DNA from: JAFGNB01 sp050304135
GTDB taxonomy: Bacteria > Fibrobacterota > Chitinivibrionia > Chitinivibrionales > Chitinispirillaceae
Direction: 5' to 3'
Length of the DNA stretch: 64,000 bases
Assembly: GCA_050304135.1 (NCBI GenBank)
Contig: JBNLDC010000047.1
Span: 15,274-79,273 of the forward strand
Below are positions 17,993-28,800 of this stretch, one piece after another; position 1 is the stretch's first letter; each line of letters starts with the position of its first letter. A model generated the notes under the pieces. The model did no database searches and had not been told where the DNA came from. It saw nothing but the letters and a program-made list of their open reading frames with translations. Made by a program: the position numbers and the translations under genes.

Positions 17993-19732
17993 CTAACGGG
18001 CTCCAAAAGAAAAATCACTTTCAGTGGGCTGTGGAACTTTTTTCTGAGTGGAAAAACGGAAACGGTCATTTTTTACCACTACCGATACGGAATCCGCAGT
18101 ATCCCACTCCATGACAACCGGGTCATCCGGATAGTTGTTTTTCAGAATATTTGTCAGGCAGAGTGCTTTTTCGAGTCCGTCGCCGCTTCGGTAATTCCAT
18201 ACTTCATCCGGTTGTGCGAGACGGGACGGACCATCGTAGATTGAAACCGCACCGATGGAGGTGAGTTCCGTGTATAGCTCTGCCGGACTCCGCCCCTTTG
18301 CGGCGGACACCGAGACCGGGTTACGTTCGAGTGCCGCTTTCAGGAATGGCTTCCATGGCGATCTGGAGAGATCCCGAAAGGCCGAGAAGGCGAGATCTGC
18401 TGTGGTATTGCTTCCGCGGAGTTCTTCCAGCCGTTCAATTGCCTCTTCGGCACTACTGATACCGGAAAGGTCGATCGGTGGTTCATCGTTTCTGAAGACT
18501 TTGTTTCCGTCGGGAAGGCGGGGAACAGTGCGGCAGAACTGCAGCAGATCGTGTACCACTTTGTCCACCCGGTAACAGTTATTGTGCAACTGCTGCTTGA
18601 GTTGTTCGACGGTATCCAGTTCGTCAACCGGCAGCGGCCGCCCTCTGAAAAAGTTTTCGATTTCATCGAGCAGCAGGCGATCAGGAAGTGGCGTCGGGTA
18701 GAATTCGTCTTCTTCGATTTCATGGAGCAGATTGGTCTGGGTAATATCGCCCACCCGTGATTTGCTTGAATGCTCGTAATGGTAGACTTTTTCTGCCTCG
18801 ATATATCGTGGTTTGCCGCAGCAGTTGTGACAGATCTGAAAACAAGGTTGGAGTTGACTGTTCTGCCGGAGGAAATTCGCCAGAATCCCGAAGGTAACGG
18901 GAGTCGCAAGATAGCTGCTCAGCCGATTGCGTATGTGCTGCAGTTTTTTCCGGTCGATCGTTGTGTCCTCATAGAGGGTATGCACATAACCGGTATGGTG
19001 AGAGATTATCGTGATCCGTTCATTTTCCAGTGCACGACGGGCTTTCGCCGAGAGTTCGGTGCCATTGTACCACATGGTTTTGGTGACGATCCGACGGTTG
19101 TTGGTGAGAATTCCGGTTCCGATGTCGAGATAGTTCTGTGAGTGAAGAGGTGTCGCGAGCAGATAAATCGCATCCGGGTCGAGGCCGGCAACAATGAACG
19201 AGGCGGCTGCGTAGAGTGTCGCGAGTGAAACACACTCTCCAGCGCCGGTCGGGTACTCTTCCTTGAGCTTGAATGCCTCCATAGCTTCCACTGTTTCCGT
19301 CTTCCAGTACGGGATGACGTTGGAGGTGTACCGGTCAAGTCCGAAATGTTTTCTGATGTCGATATCGAAGTAATATTTATCCCCTTCATAACCGAAGAGT
19401 GCGTTACTTTCAGCAAGAATCTTCTCGTCGATGTAGGTGCTGAATCGTTTGATTTCCATCTCTTTGGTGGTGAGTCCCCAGGTGTCGAGATCAAGATTGA
19501 AAGAGAAGTGATCCATTATAAACTGCTTGAGACGTTGAATTCTTCTGGTAGAACTCATGGTACCTATTTTGGAAAACCATGGATCGTTTCGCCATTTCCA
19601 GATTGCCGGAGACATGATATTCGCCAGAACCAGTGCATAGAGCAGTTCGGGAAAAATGAATATCTCCATGTCGGAGAGGGTGACGGCTGAGGAGTATTTT
19701 TCAACTGACTGAGGGTTATCAGGATCGTACAT
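17993..19732 (-). CDS. Transglutaminase-like protein with a cysteine cluster, unknown function
   Basis: About 579 residues if it starts at the ATG at 19732 (AAGG nine bases before); a GTG at 19816 would add 28 residues. In the middle, GECVSLATLYAAASFIVAGL followed by HSQNYLDIG gives the Cys and His of a papain/transglutaminase fold. Further on, a CFQICHNCCG cluster could bind zinc or an FeS centre. The N-terminal part is helical (IFIFPELLYALVLANI). No signal peptide is evident. I do not recognise the family; it may be a cysteine protease-like protein restricted to this lineage. Confidence 0.6.
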   Translation of the reverse strand: MYDPDNPQSVEKYSSAVTLSDMEIFIFPELLYALVLANIMSPAIWKWRNDPWFSKIGTMSSTRRIQRLKQFIMDHFSFNLDLDTWGLTTKEMEIKRFSTYIDEKILAESNALFGYEGDKYYFDIDIRKHFGLDRYTSNVIPYWKTETVEAMEAFKLKEEYPTGAGECVSLATLYAAASFIVAGLDPDAIYLLATPLHSQNYLDIGTGILTNNRRIVTKTMWYNGTELSAKARRALENERITIISHHTGYVHTLYEDTTIDRKKLQHIRNRLSSYLATPVTFGILANFLRQNSQLQPCFQICHNCCGKPRYIEAEKVYHYEHSSKSRVGDITQTNLLHEIEEDEFYPTPLPDRLLLDEIENFFRGRPLPVDELDTVEQLKQQLHNNCYRVDKVVHDLLQFCRTVPRLPDGNKVFRNDEPPIDLSGISSAEEAIERLEELRGSNTTADLAFSAFRDLSRSPWKPFLKAALERNPVSVSAAKGRSPAELYTELTSIGAVSIYDGPSRLAQPDEVWNYRSGDGLEKALCLTNILKNNYPDDPVVMEWDTADSVSVVVKNDRFRFSTQKKVPQPTESDFSFGAR

Positions 19733-20092
19733 TGCTTGAAGCCTTCTGTTGTTATGCACAAGGGGGCATGGTGTATTTTGAGTTTGACCGGTGTTCCATA
19801 CACAAAAATACAACACGGAAGGAACACCAGCCGTATTTTACCTGTTTTCACTGGAAAATGCATTTTATCGCGAAATTTGGCGGAACAAGAGCAGGTTTTT
19901 CCGGTTTTTGTTCAAAATGTACATAGTTACTGCCTGATTCGGCGAATTGGGTAGTCCGAGTACATCGGCAGTTGAACGGACTTCAGCAAAAGGGTTTCAT
20001 TTGTGCCATGCATAGTGTAACGCATTTGGGCACAGTGAGATAACCGGGTAATTATGACAACAGAAAAAGGTTTTACCTACATGAAGACAATC
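19733..20092. other. Non-coding gap between divergent genes
   Basis: Some 360 bases between the divergent transglutaminase-like and activase genes. No repeat, RNA gene or clear promoter pair is seen; both promoters are presumably here. Confidence 0.4.
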
Positions 20093-23000
20093 GGAATCTG
20101 TTTCGGCACTGCAACCATGCAGGTCGTTGAGATAATCTGTTCCGGTGATCGGAAGACCGTTTCGATGCACCGGCGTATCGTTCACGAAGGTGATCCTGCC
20201 GGAGCACTCCGTTCTTTTCTGGAATCTCACCCGATTGCCACCTACGACCGGATTGCGGTAACCGGCAGAGAGTTCCGCCATTCCGTGGCGCTGAGTTCCA
20301 TTTCGGAACCACAGGCAGTCGAGACGGCACTTACCGCTCTATACCCCGAGGGTGATTTCCCCGATGCGGTGGTGAGTTCCGGTGCCGAAACCCAGCTGGT
20401 CTACCGGTTGACAAAAGGTGGCGGAGTCGGTTCGGTGTATTCGGGAAACAAATGCGCCAGTGGCAGTGGCGAATTTTTTCTGCAGCAGATAGGGCGGATC
20501 GGTGTATCACTGGAAGAGGCTGGTCGACTTGCCGCCAGTGGAGTTGCCTACAAGATAGCCGGTCGATGCAGTGTCTTCTGTAAAAGTGACTGCACCCATG
20601 CGATGAACAAGGGTGAACCCAAGGCGAACATCATTGCAGGGCTCTGCCGTATGATGGCTGATAAAATCGTCGATCTCATAAAAGACAAATCGATCCGCAG
20701 GCTGGCAGTCATTGGTGGCGGCTCAGCCAACGCAACCATGGTTGCCATGCTCGGCGATCATTTTGACACGGTCACCATACCCGAACACGCAGCATGCTTC
20801 GAGGCATTCGGTGCGGCACTCTGGGCTACCGAAAACGAATGTCTGCCACTTGCGGATGATCCTTCGAAACTCATTACCGTGAGGCCCAAATCGTTCGGTA
20901 CCCACCCGCCGCTTGTCGACGCTCTCGACCTTGTTGAATTCAGACCCTCATTTCGCGGGACACCAGTGAACGGCGACCAGTGCATTCTGGGGCTTGACGT
21001 CGGCTCCACCACCACCAAAGCGGTGCTTCTGCGCACCGCCGATTCGGCTATTGTCGCATCTGTCTATCTTCGGACCGATGGCGATCCTATCGCCGCGGCG
21101 CGCAACTGCTACCGTTCTATCCGGGAACAACTCGGAGCGTTTACCGTTTCGATAGAGGGAATCGGTGTAACCGGTTCAGGGCGCCAGATAGCGGCGCTGC
21201 ATGCACTCACACCGGGTGTCGTCAACGAGATTATTGCCCATGCGACTGCCGCCGCACATTTCTCGGGAGATGTTGATACCATTTTTGAAATCGGTGGCCA
21301 GGATGCCAAATACACGGTACTCACGGCCGGAATACCGTCTGATTACGCAATGAACGAAGCGTGCAGTGCCGGAACCGGGTCCTTTCTTGAAGAGGCTGCC
21401 CGTGAGTCGCTCAACGTTCCCACGGAATCAATCGGAGAATTCGCGCTGCTCGGTCGTGAACCACCGGACTTTACCGACCAGTGTGCAGCATTCATCGGCA
21501 GCGACATCAAACTTGCCGGGCAGGAGGGAGTCGGTCGTGACGATATTCTGGCTGGACTGGTCTACTCCATCTGTCTCAACTTCCTCAACAGGGTCAAGGG
21601 TGCCAGACCGGTAGGAAACACCATTTTCATGCAGGGTGGTGTCTGTTACAACCGTGCAGTGCCGCTTGCCATGGCATCGCTGATGCAGACCAAAATCATT
21701 GTTCCCCCTGATCCGGGACTGATGGGTGCCTTTGGTGTCGCCCTTGAGATCGCAAATAGGATGGAGCGGCGAGAAATTGCATCCGGTTCGTACGATCTGA
21801 CTACACTGATTGAAAGGGATGCGGTGCGGGAGGAGGGTTTTGTCTGTGCCGGCGGAAGTGAGAAGTGCGACAGAAAATGTGTGATCGCACGGCTGCGGCT
21901 CGACGGAAAGGTATATCCCTTCGGCGGGATGTGCAACCGTTACTATAATATGCGGATTAACCGGAAGGTAGACACCGGGGCGCTCGATCTGGTTGCAGTC
22001 CGGCAGCGGATGCTGTTTTCAGATTTTGGTATAGCAGCACTCCCGGCAGGCGAGAAGCCACCGGAAGGAGTGCGGACCGTCGGACTGCCGCGATCGTTTC
22101 TTATTCATTCGCTTTATCCGCTTTTCAGCAATTTCTTTGACCGTATGGGATTCCGGCTGCGCTTTCCCGATACGATTGATTCGGCAGGTATCGGAAGAAC
22201 CGAGGCCGCCTTCTGTTTGCCCGCAGAAATCGCTCACGGCAGTTTCAGCAGTCTGCTCTCGCTGCAACCGGATTATATCTTTCTGCCGCAGGTGATGCAG
22301 ATACCGGTTCCGAATGTTCCCACCTACAGTCGTACCTGTGTATTCGTTCAGGGTGAACCGTATTACATGGCAACCACGTTCCGGGAGGAAATTCAGGCAT
22401 CGGGAACCGTTATGCTCTCTCCGGTGTTGCGTATGGACACCTCCTACGAGGCTGCGGAGAGTTCGATGATGGCGGTTGCCGCCTCGATGGGGGTCAAGGA
22501 GAAAATCGCGACAGAGGCATTCGCGTTTGCGTGTGCACGGCAGAAAGACTACGAGAAAGAACTGCTTGCAGTCGGTACAAAAACACTGGAATCAATTGAT
22601 GACAGGACTCCGGCGGTGGTGCTGTTCGGCAGACCGTACAACAGCTTTACCGGTGATGCCAATATGGGGATTCCGCACAAAATTGCATCGAGGGGTACCA
22701 TGGTTATACCCCACGACATGCTCCCGGCGGCGGAGTATCCAGTTGATAAAAAGATGTTCTGGGCAATGGGACAAAAAATCATGAAAGCCGCTCAGTTTGT
22801 GAGCGAACGGCAGAATCTGTTCGGCTGCTATATCACGAATTTCTCCTGCGGACCGGATTCGTTTCAGATAGGATATTTCCGGCGGGTGATGGGAAGCAAA
22901 CCGTCACTCACCCTCGAACTCGACCAGCATACGGCTGATGCCGGTATCGATACCCGTATCGAGGCTGCGTTAGATATCATGGGATCGTACCTGCACCGGG

Positions 23001-24472
23001 CACTCACTCCCATTAAACCGAAACCGTTCAAAGCGGCGCGGGTAGTATTTGATCAGTCAATACAAGTAGTATCATCGCACGGAAGAAAACTCCCGATTAC
23101 CCATCCGGATGTCGAAGTGCTGCTACCCTCCATGGGAAGATACGGTACCGAAAGCATGGCGGCAGTGATGCGTAGTGCTGGAATCAATGCAAAGGCGCTT
23201 CCGATATCCGACAAAGAGGTACTGCGCGAAGGTAAATCCTGTACCTCATGCAAGGAGTGTCTGCCCTACATCCTGACCACCGGATCCTTCATGAAGTATA
23301 TCCGCAACCGGAAAGACACCTGGAAAGTTACCCTGTTTTTTCTGCCGACCGGTGGTGGCCCGTGCCGTCTGGGGCAGTATTGCGTGGCGCTTGATCAACT
23401 GATCGAGCGGCAGCAACTGGAGAATGCAGCGGTACTCACCTTAACCGATGAAAACGGCTACGGAGGACTCGGTACCCGCGTTCAGCTCAGAGCGTGGCAG
23501 GCGATTGTTGTTTCGGACGTAATGGGAGATATACGAAGTACCCTCTCGGTAGCGGCGAAAAACCGCGAAGAGGCATTTGCAACGCTCGAATCGATCTGGC
23601 AGGAACTGCTCACCTGGTTCGAGGGAAAACTTTCGTTGCGGATAAGTTCCATTATCGCCATGGTAGCTCACCGGCTCAGGCAGATTCCGCTCCGGACCAA
23701 TCCGTCAACGCTTCCGGTGGTTTCACTCATCGGAGAAATTTACGTCCGACGGGACGAATTTTCGCGTAAAAATATCATCGATTATCTGGAACAGCATGGT
23801 TTCATGGTGAAAACCGCACCGATTGCCGAGTATCTCTGTTACGGCAATTACGTGATCAATACCGGTCTCGGTGAACGGCAGTTTACCCTGAAAGAAAAAA
23901 TGCGCATGCAGCTTGTCGCCCGTCTGCAGGAGTGGTGGGAGAGCCGCATCAAGACGCTCTTTGCGCAGAGCGGACTGTATCATTTTGAAATGATTGACGT
24001 CGCGGAGACCATTGACGGTGTGAAACACCTGCTCAATGAAAACTTCAGGGGAGAGACCATTCTGACCGTTGGACTTGGCATGCGGGAAATTCTCAACGAT
24101 TCCTGCGGGATTGTCTCGATCGGCCCCTTCGGGTGCATGCCGTCGCGTATGGCCGAGTCGATGCTCAAAAAAGAACTCACCCCCCAAGGCAAAGCACGAA
24201 TGCCCGGTTGGGGAAAACGCGCATTGCGCTATACCGATGCCGGTGCGTTTCCCTTTCTCTCCCTCGAAACCGATGGATCCCCGTTTCCTCCGCTGGTACT
24301 GGCGAATCTTGAGGCATTTATTCTTCAGGCAAAGCGCCTTCACAGCAGAATGGAAGAGGTGCGTACCAGCAGAGTTAAGAGGAAAATATGGCGTCATCTC
24401 CCGGTCACACTGTATGAACTGGTGCTTGGAAACGGTAAAGTAGCCAGACCAAAAGCGCAGCGGACCGGGTAA
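20093..24472 (+). CDS. Large tandem BadF/HgdC-type activase with DUF2229-like region
   Basis: About 1459 residues. Two ASKHA ATPase domains of the BadF/BadG/HgdC family lie in tandem: the first from MKTIGICFGTATMQ, with CASGSGEFFLQQ; the second from ILGLDVGSTTTKAVLL, with GGQDAKYTVL and ACSAGTGSFLEEA. A DUF2229-like part (VGLPRSFLIHSLYPLF) and a long C-terminal region with cysteine motifs (CTSCKECLPYIL) follow. Classical activators use ATP and a bridging [4Fe-4S] cluster to put an electron on 2-hydroxyacyl-CoA dehydratases or benzoyl-CoA reductase. No such dehydratase is beside it, so the partner is unknown. A start 13 codons earlier (20054) is possible; 20093 matches the family start better. 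Confidence 0.85.
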   Translation, partial: GICFGTATMQVVEIICSGDRKTVSMHRRIVHEGDPAGALRSFLESHPIATYDRIAVTGREFRHSVALSSISEPQAVETALTALYPEGDFPDAVVSSGAETQLVYRLTKGGGVGSVYSGNKCASGSGEFFLQQIGRIGVSLEEAGRLAASGVAYKIAGRCSVFCKSDCTHAMNKGEPKANIIAGLCRMMADKIVDLIKDKSIRRLAVIGGGSANATMVAMLGDHFDTVTIPEHAACFEAFGAALWATENECLPLADDPSKLITVRPKSFGTHPPLVDALDLVEFRPSFRGTPVNGDQCILGLDVGSTTTKAVLLRTADSAIVASVYLRTDGDPIAAARNCYRSIREQLGAFTVSIEGIGVTGSGRQIAALHALTPGVVNEIIAHATAAAHFSGDVDTIFEIGGQDAKYTVLTAGIPSDYAMNEACSAGTGSFLEEAARESLNVPTESIGEFALLGREPPDFTDQCAAFIGSDIKLAGQEGVGRDDILAGLVYSICLNFLNRVKGARPVGNTIFMQGGVCYNRAVPLAMASLMQTKIIVPPDPGLMGAFGVALEIANRMERREIASGSYDLTTLIERDAVREEGFVCAGGSEKCDRKCVIARLRLDGKVYPFGGMCNRYYNMRINRKVDTGALDLVAVRQRMLFSDFGIAALPAGEKPPEGVRTVGLPRSFLIHSLYPLFSNFFDRMGFRLRFPDTIDSAGIGRTEAAFCLPAEIAHGSFSSLLSLQPDYIFLPQVMQIPVPNVPTYSRTCVFVQGEPYYMATTFREEIQASGTVMLSPVLRMDTSYEAAESSMMAVAASMGVKEKIATEAFAFACARQKDYEKELLAVGTKTLESIDDRTPAVVLFGRPYNSFTGDANMGIPHKIASRGTMVIPHDMLPAAEYPVDKKMFWAMGQKIMKAAQFVSERQNLFGCYITNFSCGPDSFQIGYFRRVMGSKPSLTLELDQHTADAGIDTRIEAALDIMGSYLHRALTPIKPKPFKAARVVFDQSIQVVSSHGRKLPITHPDVEVLLPSMGRYGTESMAAVMRSAGINAKALPISDKEVLREGKSCTSCKECLPYILTTGSFMKYIRNRKDTWKVTLFFLPTGGGPCRLGQYCVALDQLIERQQLENAAVLTLTDENGYGGLGTRVQLRAWQAIVVSDVMGDIRSTLSVAAKNREEAFATLESIWQELLTWFEGKLSLRISSIIAMVAHRLRQIPLRTNPSTLPVVSLIGEIYVRRDEFSRKNIIDYLEQHGFMVKTAPIAEYLCYGNYVINTGLGERQFTLKEKMRMQLVARLQEWWESRIKTLFAQSGLYHFEMIDVAETIDGVKHLLNENFRGETILTVGLGMREILNDSCGIVSIGPFGCMPSRMAESMLKKELTPQGKARMPGWGKRALRYTDAGAFPFLSLETDGSPFPPLVLANLEAFILQAKRLHSRMEEVRTSRVKRKIWRHLPVTLYELVLGNGKVARPKAQRTG

Positions 24473-24513
24473 TGTAGTAAAAATGACCGCATTTCGATGA
24501 AAAAAGGACAAAG

Positions 24514-24529
24514 TGTGACGGAGGTCACA
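24514..24529 (+). promoter_or_regulatory. CRP-type operator TGTGA-N6-TCACA
   Basis: TGTGACGGAGGTCACA matches both half-sites of the CRP consensus exactly, extended to GTGTGAC/GTCACAC. It lies 84 bases before the ATG of the accessory cassette. A -10-like TATATT at 24552-24557 would put the operator centre near -42, the class II activator position. A CRP/FNR-family regulator is not encoded in the window; the pairing is inferred. Confidence 0.6.
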
Positions 24530-24613
24530 CTCCGGGAATTTTTCCGGGATCTATATTGTTAGGGAATAATGTAACCAGAAACCGGTTGTGCTCATCAGGA
24601 AAAACGACACGAA

Positions 24614-25792
24614 ATGAACCCCAATCGTTGTCCCGTTGTAACCGCAGATTTCGAAATAATTCATCGGTACCTCAGTGGTTTGCCGCTGGAAGAGCTCATT
24701 GCCCAAACCGAAGATATCTTTGCCACTCTCAGTCCCGGCGAACAAAACAGTTATAATATCAACCGCTTCTGCACCAGTTATACGGATGTTGATGGCCGTA
24801 TCAGTTTTGTCCGTACACTGATCGAAAATGCCGTTATTGCGACGGTGCACATTCCCTTCAATTACAACCGCGACGAACGGCTGATCAATCTCCTCAGACC
24901 GAAGCAGTACGAGTATTTCCTGCCGATGGCAAAGGAACTTGCAGAGGAGGGGGCGGCACTCACCGACGACCTCGAAACGCCACTCTCGAATATCACCGTA
25001 ACCAATCCGCGCTGGGAACATGTTGATGAGGCCCGTAAAAATGAATCACCAGCGGTTGCCCGCGTCGGAGATACCATCGCACTGTTGGTGGATGTTTCAG
25101 AATATCCCGAGGGTGCACCGGTCACGTTTGACATTTTTGATAAAACCCGTGAACCCGCAATGCGTATCGAGACCGAGCGGGGGAAAAATGAAGGCGGTAC
25201 CGCACGTATCGAGTGGGTGGTTTCCGATCCTGACGAACAGGGTGCTGCGCTCAAACTCGAGTTTGAGGGAAGTGCGCGGAGTAAAAGCAGCGGTCGGGCG
25301 CCGATTGATCTGACCATTGACGGAATCTACCGGGTGGAACTCAAGGATGAGGATGGAAATGTTCTTGAAGGTATCAAGGTGGAGTTTACGGTTCCCGGTG
25401 AGGAACCCGTAGTAGTCACGACCGATGCGAACGGTATCGCGGAGCACCCTGCGGTGGATCCTTCGGTGGATGCGGAGGTGCGGATTCTGTGGGAGGAGAG
25501 CGGGGACGAGGGCACTTCGGATTCTGGAACTCAATCAGAGAATGTACAGGTAACACCCGATGACCCGGTCACCGTAATAGCTCCTGGAACTACTGAGGAA
25601 TCGCTCACTGAAGAAGTATTTGAAGTGTTTCTGGTTGACGAGGAGGATAACCCGATACAAGGTGTACAAGTAAGTTACCAGCTTGACAGCGGAGCAACAA
25701 CGATACCGACCGATGAGAAAGGGTGTGCCAGTATTCCTGCTGAGGGCATATCTTCTGATTCGATAGATGTCAAAGTGCTCTGGAATACCTGA
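24614..25792 (+). CDS. Ig-like repeat protein, first gene of an injection-system-like cassette
   Basis: A 392-residue acidic protein without signal peptide or TM helix. The N-terminal ~125 residues are unassigned. A beta domain follows (NPRWEH..VGDTIALLVDV..PEGAPVTFDIF), then two related units of the form VELKDEDGNVLEGIKVEF and VFLVDEEDNPIQGVQVSYQL, the latter ending KVLWN. Such DxxGNPxxGxxV domains recur in proteins encoded with type VI spike and effector genes. The next gene carries a third unit (VVVDKEDNPITNMDYTVKF), which links the two. It is probably an adaptor or structural carrier for the cargo proteins, but no biochemical role can be read off. Confidence 0.6.
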   Translation: MNPNRCPVVTADFEIIHRYLSGLPLEELIAQTEDIFATLSPGEQNSYNINRFCTSYTDVDGRISFVRTLIENAVIATVHIPFNYNRDERLINLLRPKQYEYFLPMAKELAEEGAALTDDLETPLSNITVTNPRWEHVDEARKNESPAVARVGDTIALLVDVSEYPEGAPVTFDIFDKTREPAMRIETERGKNEGGTARIEWVVSDPDEQGAALKLEFEGSARSKSSGRAPIDLTIDGIYRVELKDEDGNVLEGIKVEFTVPGEEPVVVTTDANGIAEHPAVDPSVDAEVRILWEESGDEGTSDSGTQSENVQVTPDDPVTVIAPGTTEESLTEEVFEVFLVDEEDNPIQGVQVSYQLDSGATTIPTDEKGCASIPAEGISSDSIDVKVLWNT

Positions 25793-25849
25793 TATCAATC
25801 GCCATTTTCCTCCGTGCATATCTGAGAACAATGAAATGGATTTGAACAA

Positions 25850-28800
25850 ATGGCCCATGATCTTATTGAAGTAACTGATAATGAGATTAGAGAGAAAACT
25901 TTTTCCATTATAAAGGGAAAAGGCTGTATCATCAAAGTCTTCATGAATGTACCGGATATCACCGGTAAGGTATATCTGTTGGAAATGCCGCTTGCAGATT
26001 GTTTTTTCAAAGACGGCAGCATTCTGGTCCCTGGAAAACTTCTTTCGGAAACAGAGGTAGCCCATTCAACTCCACTATACATTTCAACATTACTTGGTTT
26101 TCTTGAATCCACATCGGCAAAAAATTGCTTGTTTGCAGTTCATGATTCTGACCAGGAGCGCGCTGCATCCAGAGCGGAAAACCTCAAGGCGTTTCTCACC
26201 GATTCGGTTACTTGGGCAAAACTTGGAGTAAAAAACTGTCAAACACAGGACAAACAGCTGATCCTCAAATGGATAAACACTATCCGCAACTGGAATTGTG
26301 ATCCTGGAAAGGTCGACAATCTTGCTTGGGGAAAATACAATACCGCAGTTGATAATTATCAGGAACATCATGGCCACGACTATGGCTTGTGGCCGACAAC
26401 ATCAGAGATGTACTGGAAAACGTGGCATGAGATGATTTATAGAACCATCGCGGATCTGATGGATGAAGAATCAGTAGGGATGCCGGCGTCAATGATGAAT
26501 TTTCTTGATCCCTATTTTATTGCGTGCGGTGAAGAGTGGGGGGTTGCCAAGGTAAAAGCCAATGATTACAGTGGAGTATTCAATGGGCGTATTGATATGC
26601 TTTTTTTTGAAGATGCGGATATCCCCACTGCCGAGACGACGGAAAATGCCCTGCGCGGTATTTATGGTAATCCCAAGTACCAGAGCATCATGATTCTTCC
26701 CAAGGGATGTGTGCCTCACGTTCTTGGGGCGGTAGTCGTTGACAAAGAAGATAATCCGATTACCAATATGGATTATACGGTCAAATTTAACGGTACTGCT
26801 GTCCGTACGGGAAAAGCCGGAACGATCAAACATCCGTTACCGGAAGGGACCTATCAGATTCTGGTGACTGATCCGGATTTTGTTCCCGTCCAGGAAAATG
26901 CATCAGCAGAAGATACCAACTCAGCAGAAGATGATTACTGGGAGGGTGGTGAATCCGATTTGCAGGCACTGCTCAATGGTGAGTATCAGAGAAAAGGTGC
27001 CTACAAGGATGACATGAGCGGGTTTAAAAATGAAAACCTGAATAGATTCCTCAAATCGGCGTGCGGATTTGCCGGATGCAGCCCAACTGAAGTTGAAGAG
27101 AGTTCAGGCTCGGATGCTACAGAAACCGGAGATAGCGAGCAGGGACGTTATGTGGGTATGCCGGTCTGGTTGAGATTCTTTCAGCAGAAGGCTGCGACGT
27201 CAACGACATGGGGTCAGAAGGAGCAGATGTATTCCCGGCTGATGGGAGCTTTTTATTATGCCTATTTTGTTGAAAAAATATATAAGGATAAAAATATCGT
27301 CATGCCGGCAAATGTCGAAATGTTTCTTGAACATCTGGGTAAAAGTTCCATAAACAAGGCGGCAACCTCCGCAGAGGTCGGAGGAACCTGTGATACGGAC
27401 AATAAGGCCTACTGTGCATCCTGTTCTTCGTTTATGTTCAGGAACAGTCTTAACCGGTATGGTTATAATACCGGTTTTATGGGCTGGTCAAAGGATGCCG
27501 GATGTCCGGTCGATTATCAGCAGGGAATCCATTCCGGGGATGAATATGCTCCAAAGCCTGGAGATATCCTTTCTGTCCGAACTGCAACAGGCCCGTTATC
27601 GGGACATGTTGTTACCGTGGTCTATGCTGAAACTGATGGTACTCATGGTGGAAGGATATGGTACGTATCGGGAAATGCGAGTAATAAATCGGTTTCATGT
27701 GACCATCTTAATGTTGATCCGACTTCTGATCGTCCGCCACGGGGATCGATTGCGGTTATTAACCGGTGTTTTAATTCCGATATGCAACCGCATACGCTCG
27801 AAGGAAAATCGCCCGACGAGCTGAATGAACTCAAGCTTGAACGGCTCGAGGGTGATTTCCCGGCCCCGAACAAGGCTGGCGTTGTACCGGCTCAGGAAAG
27901 GGAACAGGAATCTCCAGCCAAGGATGATGAAGCACAGCTCTCTGCATCGGGGGCACTGGTCGCCAGTGGAGAGGTCGCGACGCAACCGGATTCGGGAAGT
28001 CTGGAGTTGGTACCGCTCAAGATTGAGCTGAAAATACTTGATTTTCAGGTGAAGCTGGCCGATGCCGCGGATGATACCTATACGGACGATCTGCTGATTG
28101 AGCCGGGCAAGAAGCTCTGTTTCAAATGGATGGCACAGAATTTTAAAACACTTTATTTGGAACCAGCCGCACTGGACCTTACACAGCAGACACGTCAGGG
28201 CACTGTCACTGTGGAAATCGATCCATCGTCATGCCCACCCGTGGATGGGGGAGAATACAAGTTAATTGCCTCGAATGGGGAGGCGCAAGTGGAAAAAATA
28301 GTAAAGGTTAAAGGTATAATTGATTTTTGGATAGAGGCTGGTGAACGCAGATATGACACAAATAAACCGCCGGAACTATTGGCAAGAGTAATGAACGGAT
28401 TAAAATATGGTACACCCAATTATAATTCTGCCGGGAAGATTTCCGCCATGCCTGGTTTATTTAACACGTTAATGGAGGGGGATGATTATGAACACTGGTG
28501 GTGGGGGCAGATTTCAATAAAAACTGATGCGAAACTATTTTGGCAGGTTGTTGGACCGGAAGGTATGTCAATAACGCTGCGTATAAATAGAGTCGTAGGC
28601 AAAAATACGCCATCGGATTCGTTCGATGTATCCGGTGAAAATTTCAGCAAGAATGTAAGAGGGGTGATTCAAGGACAGTACTACTGGGAACATCATGGAA
28701 AATACATGACTTTTTTCGAAACTGATTTGCAATTATTTGATGATTCAAGTATGAGTTCTGAAATCAGTAATGCTACGATAAGGTTACGTGAAAATTATGA

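Noticed and set aside
23723..24511. 262-codon minus-strand frame over the activase end
   Set aside because: Shadow of the activase reading frame; no recognisable domain.
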